Assembly (NCBI GenBank): GCA_036852015.1
Contig: JAANDG010000004.1
Coordinates: 620,001 to 684,000, forward strand
Direction: 5' to 3'
DNA from: Pelodera strongyloides
Lineage: Eukaryota; Nematoda; Chromadorea; Rhabditida; Rhabditidae
Length of the DNA stretch: 64,000 bases
In this document: one piece after another, positions 54,355-64,000 of the stretch
How the letters are laid out: the number at the start of each line of letters is the position of its first letter
How positions within the stretch are numbered: position 1 is the stretch's first letter
Notes under the pieces: model-generated
Seen by the model: only the letters and a program-made list of their open reading frames with translations
Databases searched by the model: none
Told to the model about the DNA's origin: nothing
Translations under genes and position numbers: made by a program

Positions 54355-57300
54355 AAACACACAAACACACACACACACACAATGGAGAAGTGTCGAACAT
54401 TTTTTAATTTCATAAAAGTAAACTACCGATAAACGATGGGGTGTTCGGGCACAACTGGCAAGTTCGTGGACAATATTCCTGAGCTGACGGGAGTTTGCAT
54501 CTAAAACTTTCTTTACTAGTGTGGTATCTTATGTTACGGTTGTCTTTTGAGATACTTTAACATGTTCGTTTTTATAATAGTTTATGAACAAACAATTATT
54601 CGTATTACATATAATAACGTACCCTCCTCGTTGCTTCACTTCATTGCAGTCAATTTTAACGGAATCGTAGCAGAGGAGACCTAAATGAGGCAATGTATCG
54701 GTATACACCATCCAGCATACGCTTGAAAACCGGTTATTTTACGGCTCTAAAAGGGTTTCGTTGTAATTTATGTAATTCTCACCATTACAATTCTTGCACT
54801 TCACTGGACATAGTTTGAGGTAAAACCCTGGTCGAGCTAGGCAAGTTTCTTCGGATATTTTATTGCATGTGGCTGGATCACGGTCTCGACATCCTGAATT
54901 GAAGAAGAAACTGATAAGGGCAGTCGGCTCAGCGATGACCCCCGATGAAACAAACCTTCGATGACACGTGATAGAACACAAATAAACTAAGGTCTTAGAG
55001 ATAGTGTGTGATGAAGAGAAGAAAAAAAGATCAATTCTATGTAAACTCTTGATATAGATGCACGCTTTTCTTGACAGAACCTGCAGAGATCTGCCGTCAT
55101 GTATCACCAATTGTCTTTGTATATTTTTACGTGTTAAAAAATATCCACCTAGCAATGTGATCAAATCAGTGAGTCCGAGTGGATTCGGTATTTGATTGAC
55201 TTCTTGCTGTGACGAGCCAAAGTATTGTTCCTAAAACCAAGAGGACCATTAGTAACAGTATTTTGTTGCAGAACAATACTTCCGACAATGTGCAAGAAGT
55301 AAATGTGAAGATACGAAAGAAATGGCAAAGTCACTTCAACTTCTTTGATAAAGGATTCATAAGCGACATCTGTTAGAAACTGAGTTTAGTTATTAAAGGG
55401 ATCGGCTCACCTCAAATCGTGTCTGTTTTTTTTGTTTCTTTATTTTCTATAAGGGATAATAAAAATTTGGAATACAAAAAGTAATGTTCTATTTCAATAC
55501 TCACGAAGATATTAGGTGATAAAGTGGTGGATCGATCGGCCCGAAATGAAAAAGTGTAATTGTCCTGCCTTGTGTGTATGGGACAATTAACACTTTTTCA
55601 TTTCGGGCCGATCGATCCACCACTTTATCACCTAATATCTTCGTGAGTATTGAAATATAACACTACTTTTTGTATTCCAAATTTTTATTATCCCTTATAG
55701 AAAATAAAGAAACAGAAAAAACAGACACGATTTGAGGTGAGCCGATCCCTTTAAGAAATTGCTGACCTGAAACTCTGGTGCGTGGTGTTGTGTGGAAAGA
55801 GGGTTCTCCATCCACGAATTCATTCCCTGGGACGACGGTTTTCTCCTAACTTTTCCTTCCTTTTCCGGTGGGAAATCGCTTATTTCTCCTTCGTTTAGGT
55901 CCGTAGGGTGACCGCCGTGTAATGTCGGGGAACCTAGAAGTCACCAAAGCTACCAAATATCAACAAATACTACTATCAACTAATCTTATTATATAAAGGA
56001 GAAGAGTTTACTTTTTTGTTTGTGTGAACATAACGAAACCTGTTCATAAAGAAAATTTTCTATTGGCATAGAGCATACAAAATCTTTGCCGCTGGCGAGA
56101 TTCGAACCCACAGCACCGCACGACCTCTCGTTTCATAGTCCAACGCTCTACCTGTTGAACTATGCCAGCTTATCTCAGGCGTAATAATCTGCCCAACATA
56201 CAACACCTTCAATGGCAAATTTGCATGGAAGCATTAGTCGAGTGGAGAACCAAACTGATTATTATACGTTTCCACAATCAGAGACGTGTGAATGTGTGGG
56301 AGGAGAAAGATCCGAGAGTTAACTTTTTACATTGCAGCCATTCTTTTTTAAATAGGGAAACAATCGGCCGAAGGCCGATTCCTCCAGTCGGAGAAGAGCC
56401 CGTAGGGCTCTTCGAACGGCTGGTATATGAATAACGCAAGGTACAACCAATGTGTAGTTGCGAAACAGACACCGCACCCTTATGGTACCCGCACCCTTAT
56501 GGTACCCGCACCGTATGTTTTTTTAGTTTGGTTTTATTTATTTCCGGATAAACAAATGGTTGTGGATCGGTTATTTTCTGTTTAATTACTATACATTTAA
56601 TTGGTCAACATTTTCTTTACCTCTTCCATGTGTATAGTCGTCTCCTGCATATCGGCTCTCGGTTCCTGCCATTTTTGGAAAACCGTGACTACTGTAGCCG
56701 ATTCCTGCAGAGCCTGTGGCGGCCTCGATAAACCCACCTCGCACAGGTTTATATGTAGTCCGTTGACCATTATTCCTGCCGTAACCAGACCCAAATCGGT
56801 TGTAGTTTGTATTCACACGATTCTGCCTTCCTCTATTCGTACCATGCCCGGACGCACCATATCCAAACCCAACCATAAATGGGTTATGCACAATGTATCC
56901 TGAACTTGGATTCGACACATCACCTCCTTTTTGGACATAATTTCCCCGATGCGGGTAGTTGTCAGTCGCTTCGATCACAGTTGATGGGGTGAAAGTCGGA
57001 GGCATGGTGGGTAGCTCAGTGGTCTGGGGCTGAAATCGTTCCGTGCCGGGAGCTAGAGGACTAAATTTTTGAGTATATCGAGAGGTATACGGCTTGTAGG
57101 AGTCACTTGTTTGATCGTGTCGGTCGTTTGATTCATGGGTTAAAATGGACCTTTGGACCGCCGGGGAAGTGAATATGTCAGCATAGTTGTTAAAAGAGCT
57201 TTGAGGTTGACTGGGGTTTTGCTGTTCTAGTGCAGATGCACCGCGGTCCTGAGATGGTGGACGTTCCGTCCAGCTAAAAGTGAACTCCTCTTTAGTTCTT

Positions 57301-60300
57301 TTGTTATTATTATCCAACGTCCCTGCTGGGAGAGTTACAGTAATGATTCTCGGGGGAGGCTGGGAATCAGAAGGCTGTTCCGGGACATGGATATGTTCAA
57401 AAGAATCATCTTCATCTGATGAAATTGGTATAATGGTCGGATGTGGTGGGGTGGTCGTCGATGGCTCAGTTTCCTTTTCCAAAAGGGAATGATCCACACT
57501 GTGAATAGTAAGTTGTTGGGGGTTCGGGATAGTGATCACTCGGATCTCTGGAATAGATGCCTGCTCATTGTTCATGTTAGAACCATGTACTTTATAGGTT
57601 GCTGCAGGGAGTGTGAGAACTGAACCGGGTCGTAGTTTGTAGCTGATCGCATCATCAATTCCAATCAGGTTCATTTCAGAATTGTGATGTTCGTCTGAAA
57701 AGTGTTTGCTTTATGGATTCAATGATTTGTAAATCCAGTGACAGAGAGGTTATGTATTTACCCATGTGTATCACAAAATAGAAATCTTCAGATATCTAGT
57801 AGAGTACAGTACCTAGCCGAAATTTTTATTACGACAATAGACAAAGGTTTATAACAAACCTTCGATTTCCTTCTGCAGATAACGTCGATTGCTACCAAAC
57901 TGTTTGGCTGTTGACATTGGTAGACTCAGGCGATAGCTTGGCTCATATGGTTCTTCATACCTAAAATGTTGACTATTTTTGAAATGATTGACAGATTTCC
58001 CTTCCGTATGAATTATCGGTTTTTACAATTTTTTTTTATCTATCGATTAATGTTTCTTACGCATCGTTCAAGTTATCTCCATTCAGAAATTGTGGATCGC
58101 CTCCAATTCTATTTGAGGTATGGACAAAATAGGGATTCATTTGGCGGAGCTGCTTTTTCACTGGAGTAGATTCAATAGTTTTTGGGCGAAAATCTGCAAT
58201 AAACTTGCATGCATGTGTACGTGATGTGTACGTAACTGTATTCCTGACAAAGAATACAACAAAATTCCGGTTCATTGCCACTTTTTTATTAAAAAAATAG
58301 CAAAAAAAATAAATGTAAATGAAAGAACAACTGACCTGCGTAGTCAACTGGATCCCCGATATCCATTCTAGTAATTGCATTTGAAGAATATCGTCCTTTT
58401 TCTTTTTGAGTTTCTGTGAAGAAGGATAATAAACATATTTTATTGCAGGCCCAAATTAAACAGAGTTGAACTTAAGTTCGCAGAAAATATCGACAAATTT
58501 CTTACTGATTACCTGAATTGGCATACACTCTTCCCTCTGGCACTGCAGTTGACAATGAGCCAAAGTCGATTTCAATCTGAACATGGCATAAACCGGTACA
58601 TACATTTATAAGAAAAAGTCAAAACTGTCACGCAAAGTGACAAAATGTAATAATAAGAGAGCAGTTCGTCGTGTGATATTACACATACAACATACCCCAT
58701 CAGAAGGAAAGTCATCTTCGTTTTGTAGCCTTGACAGTTTTTCTCGGTTCTTGGCGACGGTCGTTAGCGGAGGCGTGGTTGTCATTGTCTCAGAAGTTGG
58801 CGACACCTTGAACTTATATGGGAATTCATAAAGCAGTAAGGAAATTTATCATCTGGATCAAGCACAGTTGACAACGACTGTGGAATATTGGACTTTCAGC
58901 TTTGCACATGTATTGAACTTACTCTCTTGAAGCGTACGTTCTTGTTACAAAATTAAAAATATGTGGAACATAGACTCGGTCTGAAGTTAGGAAGCACTCA
59001 GAAAACTCACCGATGTCCTCTCCGGCATAGCGTACCTCATCATGCTCTGCCTCAACGCATCTTGTACAGATGCTGCGGTAGAATCGCTTGTAATTGGACT
59101 GAAACCCATATTAAAGGGTCAGGCCCATTTCAAATGACCCCTATTTTTGATGATTTCATCTGAATCTCCATACCAAATATAGTTGGATGCAATATTTTTC
59201 TAATTTTCAAGCCCAAAATTCACACACTATTCAGCAATTTACCGTGGGCAGTCATACCCAACTATTTATCGCAGTTGTCACGCCCATTCGCGCTCATTGG
59301 ATAATATCACAATCGCCACGCCCAATAGAGCATATTGCCCAATTAGCGCGAAGGGGCGTGACAACTGCGATAGATAGTTGGGTATGGCTGGCAATGGTAA
59401 ATTGCTGAATACTGCCTGAATTTGGCGCTTGAAAATTAGAAAAATATCGTATCCTACTATATTTGACATGGATAATCAGATGGAATCATCAAAAACAGGG
59501 GTCATTTGAAATGGGCCTGACCCTTTAATGGGGTCTCGATGTATGGCAAAAATTACCGTAGGTTGGCATTACACGAGTAACACGAGAACATCTACAGACC
59601 GCCAAAAGATGGTGCCGGGGCAGGTAGCCACAGGACTATTTTTTTTTTCGAGCGTGCATAAACTGTGCATTTTCGCCTCGTCTAGTATTATCAATAGTGC
59701 ATTTTCTAACTTTCAAAGGTGTATGCAAAAAAAAACGAGATGCACAATGCACATTCGATACTTGGAAGCAAAATGCGCTGTTTTTGCCGTACATCGAGAC
59801 CCACAAGGAATAGCGTCTTATTTTATAAGTGAAAAAATTCGTTTGTTTGGTTGTGTCGGGCATGTTACGAAAAATGTACGCTACTGAGGTTTGGTATAAG
59901 TAGGTAAACGTTTCGTCCGTCTATTATTTCTATGATGTTAAGTGACGTTAGCCGAAGTTTCATAAAAGAACAATCATCCCAACTTTGTTTCGTCGGCTTG
60001 AAGATTTACGCTTACCTCGTCGACGGTTCTTGAGATACTGTCCCAGTCGTGGGTTTCTTTCCACTTTTCTTAGACGATTTAGTTTTCTTGGAGTTCTTGG
60101 TCGTTTTTCCGAACTTTGTTTTTGATGAAGGGAGATGATCAGGTAGAAATGCTATCTGAAAAGAATGCCGAATCGAATCTGTGATATACGTTGACGTAAC
60201 AACTGGCGCCTTTACCTAGAAAAAAGCTATTCACCAGCGCGAATGGTTCCCTTGACCCTTGTCAGTTTAACATAGATGTTTGTTTGTTATAAATCATTTC

Positions 60301-61751
60301 ACGAGGTGGGTAAGAAATGGTGCTGTTGATAGTAACTTGAAAATAACTAAACGGTGGTTATTTAATGAAAAAATCGTTATACCTTTGTGTTTAATTCCAC
60401 CTCCTTGCTCCGGTATATCGGCGTTGTCTGTCCTGATGATTTTTCGGGGCCTTTTCTCACAACATAAGTTTCTGGCGTTGGCTTCATAGTTGCCTAGGAA
60501 ATCAACGAAACTGTAATATATATTTTGTCATCACCTAATGAAGTAAACATGTGATGGGGTTTCTAGGCCATAAGTGTGTTATGTGAATATTGTTTTCACT
60601 TCATCACCTCATGTAGTTACGCTAATATGTTATTTAAATAAGTAACTAAATCTGATGAGTATTATATTTTGTTGAAAAATAATGATTTCTAAAAGCAAGT
60701 TCACTAACCTTTCCCGGCGTTGTGTCCAAATTCGACAAATCCTTGTCAAAAACGATGTATTTGCTGTTTTTAACTAAATGCGGAATATATTTAAGAATGT
60801 CACTTTAGAAAATAAATTCTGCAGCCGTTGCTTGTTGCAGCCTCATGTCTTTAGTCAGGTATCAAGTCTTCTACCGACTAACTAACGTCAACTGCCAAAA
60901 GGGTTCCCAATTGCCTGAACCTATTTTTTCAAATCCAGTATTTTTACCAGTTCCAAGTCAAAAATGCGCCCTAGATTGAGGTAACTACCATACCCTTCAT
61001 TTTGTCTTTCTTCTTCTTTTTCTCGATTATAACTTTGGTCGTTGCATTCTGCGAATCCTTTGTGGAACACAATCCACAGAGAATAGGACAATAGTCCTGA
61101 AATATTGAGGTTTTATGCCTTTATTCAGTTGACAGATCCACTTAAACTAAATTATTCTGAGAATCAGTGGTTGTGATCATGGATTTCCCCTGAACGTACA
61201 GTCGCCCTCACCTTTAACATATCGTCGCATTCTGTTTTTCGTTCCACTTTACACGAAACATAAATAGAGTTTTGACAGAAATCTGTAAATAAATTAATAG
61301 GTTGTAAGGGCAGGAAAGTTCAAAAGGTGCTCCTAGCTATTTGATGTTTTCTTGCACGTCTTGCATTGAACACTTTCTGTTACCACAAAATTGTGGAGGT
61401 GTTTTTTTTATATATTTTTTATTTATTTCATAAACAAACTGTGCATATAACACTTTCTGTTTCCACAAAATCGTGGTGGTGCAACATAATTTTCTTTTTA
61501 TTTCATAAACAGACTGACGCATAATTCAAGGGGCGATTCAAAAATAGTTTAGAAACTACTCCTAGTTTAGAAAAAAACTACAACCATTAGTTACCTCCAC
61601 AGTCTCCGCATGTCCTTCTACAGTATTCTAATGCATATCCGGGTCTCACAGCGCAATCATTCAAATTACAGTAGGGTGATTTGTCGGAGCACTGTTCGCC
61701 ACTCGATACCACAGACCATAGAATGCTGAGGAGGGAATAAAACAAGAACAT
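53606..61751 (-). CDS. Secreted protein with ShKT domains at both ends and a low-complexity middle
   Basis: Eighteen exons: 61751-61595, 61282-61212, 61096-60994, 60773-60709, 60493-60383, 60155-60016, 59098-59011, 58806-58696, 58576-58513, 58413-58336, 58193-58061, 57960-57860, 57694-56621, 55933-55767, 55230-55149, 54893-54783, 54065-53987, 53735-53606; 954 residues. A signal peptide (residues 1-18) is followed by two ShKT domains, residues 21-51 (ending CRRTCGDC) and 55-86 (ending CPILCGLC). Two more lie near the C-terminus, about 849-885 (CPVKCKNC) and 890-930 (CAKSCGFC). Between them is a long Ser/Thr/Pro/Lys-rich region: a Lys-rich block (KKTKSSKKSGKK), then a 357-codon exon with a Gly/Tyr/Arg-rich tail (GFGYGASGHGT). 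ShKT domains are six-Cys folds that occur in nematode secreted and cuticle proteins and often in channel-blocking or protein-binding roles. Likely extracellular matrix or surface coat; function not assigned. If the GTAAAG donor at 56620 is not used, the frame stops at 56589 and the C-terminal pair is lost. Confidence 0.88.
54112..54381. repeat. (CA)n microsatellite
   Basis: About 270 bp of interrupted CA repeat in the intron between exons 54893-54783 and 54065-53987 of the ShKT gene. It explains the long His/Thr frames on the plus strand and the Cys/Val frame on the minus strand. Confidence 0.95.
55393..55754. mobile_element. TTAA-AGGG fold-back element, copy 4 (nearly perfect arms)
   Basis: TTAAAGGGATCGGCTCACCT is mirrored by AGGTGAGCCGATCCCTTTAA. 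Arms of about 165 bp match almost base for base up to a short loop near 55560-55575. Ends share AGGGAT with copy 3. It lies in the intron between exons 55933-55767 and 55230-55149 of the ShKT gene, so it would be transcribed as a long hairpin. Confidence 0.92.
56091..56169 (-). repeat. tRNA-like sequence, probably a tRNA pseudogene or SINE head
   Basis: On the minus strand the ends GCTGGC and GCCAGC pair, a D arm (GTTC/GAGC) is present and the T arm has GGGTTCGAATC. The anticodon stem is broken and the variable region is too long, so it is not a normal tRNA. It lies in the ShKT gene intron 55934-56620. Confidence 0.5.
56362..56423. repeat. Two adjacent strong GC hairpins
   Basis: AATCGGCCGAAGGCCGATT (8-bp stem) at 56362-56380 and a second hairpin at 56384-56423 with a GAAGAGCCC/GGGCTCTTC core extended by CCAGTCG/CGGCTGG. 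They stand out in AT-rich intron sequence. Confidence 0.9.
56478..56513. repeat. Short tandem repeat, 17-bp unit
   Basis: GCACCCTTATGGTACCC repeated twice, plus a partial third unit, just downstream of the hairpin pair. Confidence 0.85.
56533..56542 (-). promoter_or_regulatory. Internal poly(A) signal in the ShKT gene
   Basis: Two overlapping AATAAA words on the minus strand, about 50 nt after the in-frame stop at 56589-56591. They fit a short transcript ending in this intron. Confidence 0.45.
59111..59528. mobile_element. TTAA-AGGG fold-back element, copy 5
   Basis: TTAAAGGGTCAGGCCCATTT at the left and AAATGGGCCTGACCCTTTAA at the right, both next to TTAA. The interior matches copy 1 at 38261, including CAGTTGTCACGCCC and its inverted partner. 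It lies in the ShKT gene intron 59099-60015. Confidence 0.92.
61366..61516. repeat. Direct repeat, unit about 75 bp
   Basis: ACACTTTCTGTTACCACAAA and, about 85 bp on, ACACTTTCTGTTTCCACAAA, each followed by a T-rich tract ending TTTATTTCATAAAC. In the second intron of the ShKT gene. Confidence 0.8.
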
Positions 61752-64000
61752 GGTATTTATAGGGTAATAAATGTAAATCTGAAATGGAAAGCTTTTAAAA
61801 TCTTCATAAAAGCATTTTTATACAACTATCTGAAACACTAATCGCAATCAAGAACATAAGCTAGGGAAAACATGTCCCCACCTTTAGTTATAGTCTATTA
61901 AATTAAATTTTCTTTGTTTTTATGTTACGATCATAGAAACATAATAACACATATTTTTTTAATATATTAATAGAGAAAGTTTCTAACGAGAAAACTGAAA
62001 GCTGTCTCCATCTCCAGAAATGGGTGTTTCAGCCGGGAGACTGGCGGAAGTTTAGGTAAATATTGCGTATGTACTGTATGTACACGAGGGAGGAATGTAT
62101 TACCGCTTGTTAGGTGTTGCCAGTAACTTGATACCATAGTCGGCATGTCCGGGGGTTAGAACTTGTGAGGAATACCTTATGGGGGATAAGTGGATGCGCT
62201 CTTTAGTGAGAACGTACATCAAATAAGAGTGGAGAGGGAGTAACACGTACTGACGACTCACATAAACTGGGTTCGGAGTTTTCCTTGCAGAGCCTGAAGA
62301 CATATAAAACATTAACTAAGATATATAAACTACGTAAAGACTTTTGGTTAAAATATCACCAAAGAGATTTCAGTAAATGGAGGGAATTCGGAAGATTTCA
62401 AAAGTAAAAAAAAAACAATCGACATCTATAGCCAAAAGATAACTCATCCACTACACGACTGGTGACTGGGGACGTCCACGAACCCATAAGTATTGAACCC
62501 ATTTTACGAGCCTTTTTAGACTCTATGTTCTCTTATTCGTGAATAATCTGCCTCTAAAAACCCTAATGGCTGACTGTGCCGCGTAGTTATTTTAGGAGCG
62601 AGATCCACACAATGTTTCGTTTTTTTATATTAATTGTTGCCTTATTGTTACCTATTTTTTCCATATTCACTATTTTTTACGTAAACGATTTAGGTTTAAC
62701 TATGTAAACGATTTAGGTTTAACTACTCATGAGCTCGGTAAGCTCTTTTTTTATGTTTTTTTTTGTGATGCGCATGCAATGCATGAGACTTGTTTGGAAA
62801 CGCGTGTTCTAAACACTTCAAAGCTTCTGTTCGGCATCTGGTTATGTACATAAACAGGCACAAACTATTCCTCTTTACAATCTCTCTCTCTCTCTCTCTT
62901 TCTCTCTCTTTTTCACTCTGTCGCCATCATGCTCTCCCTCTCTACGACTACCAGCTGACCAAGAATAGAAATATTGGCCTGGTGCCCAAAATAAAATCCG
63001 AACTCTGTAGACGAACAAATAAACTGAACGCACGATCATTTTAAGTCCACAAAAGGACAAGGCCGAGTTTTGCTTGGTAAACATTTTTGCAGCACAATCA
63101 TCGATATTCTACTCTTCGTTTCCAGTTCGTCTTATTATCGTTGTGTTTATATATGTATGCATCATATGCACCTCGCTTGTAAAATTAGGTGGCGCGCAAA
63201 ACTGGAGAGATATTGGCGCTAAAATCAATAAACCCGGTTTCGTTTTGATCTTCCTTATGAATAAAAATCAAAACGGATAAAAGGTTAATTGTGAAAGAAC
63301 AATGATCGAAACTGGGCTTATGGATTTCCGGCCTACTAATAATACGTGAATATCCTTCTAAAAAAATCCTACCATCTAGGTTGTCCCGGAGGTTTGGCGC
63401 GGGGAGGGCTTCCCTAAAATGGGCATGATTCTAAAACAAACATCGCATCCGGAAGCACTCCACCACTGATTATTTGACAAGAAGAAAGAAAAGGAAACAA
63501 TTGAGATCAGAGAGGGAACACGTTGCGAAATTTTGAGTTTGTAACGTGGTATGCTTAAAATTCGCAGAATTGAAATTCAATCGTCAGTATTCGCAAGATA
63601 ATTTATATTCCAAGGCGTCGTGGAATATTGAACGATCAAAAAAGGGCTACAGCAGTTTCTTCGCATGTTGCACACGCATTAGAAAGCCAGATGATAGGGA
63701 TTCTAGAGAAATACAGGGAGGCATGGAAACATCTTTGTATGGAACTTCTTCCTTCTTTGTTGGTTCGATATTGCCTGTAATAGATCATGCACGAAGTTGC
63801 CAGCACTTTGGTGAACAATTTGAAATTTGTTACCTATTAATAACGTTACCCATTCCGAACGCGTTCCTCATATCTTGACGTTATATTCTCACGCAGAATA
63901 TATTCATTCTCGTTGTAATTGACAATTATTTCACGTCTTCGAAGTCTAGTTGGAAAACTTGGTTTTTTGTGAGTGCCGCGCTCCGCTCTGTTCACTAGCG
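61752..64000. other. 5' flank of the ShKT gene and right window edge
   Basis: Contains a (CT)n run at 62880-62912 and a direct repeat GTAAACGATTTAGGTTTAAC at 62681-62725. Open frames at 62790-63044, 63074-63280 and 63546-63878 have no splice context or recognisable domain. No gene could be supported. Confidence 0.45.

Noticed and set aside
54101..54432. Long His/Thr-rich and Cys/Val-rich open frames
   Set aside because: They are six-frame translations of the (CA)n microsatellite inside an intron.
56091..56169. Functional tRNA gene
   Set aside because: Acceptor, D and T arms pair, but the anticodon stem is broken and the variable region is too long.
63546..63878. A 110-codon plus-strand frame near the right edge
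   Set aside because: No domain and no consistent splice neighbours; composition like random AT-rich sequence.

Overview
The window reads as nuclear DNA of a nematode. It is AT-rich. Genes are split into many short exons with GT-AG introns whose acceptors are mostly TTTCAG or TTTTAG, and there is no bacterial operon structure. The gene families agree with this: a secreted protein with ShKT domains, a PAR-motif Cys-loop channel with nematode-like membrane segments, an SLC22-type transporter, and a small membrane-anchored methyltransferase-like family. All splice models below were built by hand from splice sites, phase continuity and protein similarity. For seven genes the exon lengths sum to an exact multiple of three without an internal stop, which is good support. 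I cannot name the species.

Layout from left to right: the 3' end of an unrecognised membrane-anchored gene (127-631, +); two tandem methyltransferase-like paralogues (1928-4136 and 4770-7096, +); an acidic, disordered 13-exon protein (8062-12403, -); a gene-poor stretch with two fold-back elements and GA/CT microsatellites (12404-20002); a secreted Cys-rich protein with an EGF-like C-terminus (20021-23224, +); a 24-exon gene with four tandem BEN-like modules (24710-32495, -); a doubtful small gene in a GC-rich patch (33960-34842, +); an intact Cys-loop ligand-gated anion channel gene (35524-41861, -); a second gene-poor stretch (41862-48318); an SLC22/organic cation transporter-like gene (48319-52350, -); and an 18-exon secreted ShKT protein (53606-61751, -). 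No gene could be supported from 61752 to the end.

A second layer is non-autonomous transposon debris. Five fold-back elements flanked by TTAA and beginning AGGG (38261, 50202, 52472, 55393, 59111), a shorter near-perfect TTAA palindrome (17195) and two other inverted-repeat elements (12728, 37750) lie in introns and gene flanks. Two degenerate tRNA-like sequences also sit in introns.

The genes do not form one pathway. The right half holds cell-surface and secreted products (channel, transporter, ShKT protein); the BEN protein is a probable nuclear DNA-binding or chromatin factor. The most notable points are the BEN exon-pair array, the clustered TTAA fold-backs, a frame-compatible splice route that could fuse the two methyltransferase-like genes, and an alternative end in the ShKT gene that would remove its C-terminal ShKT pair.
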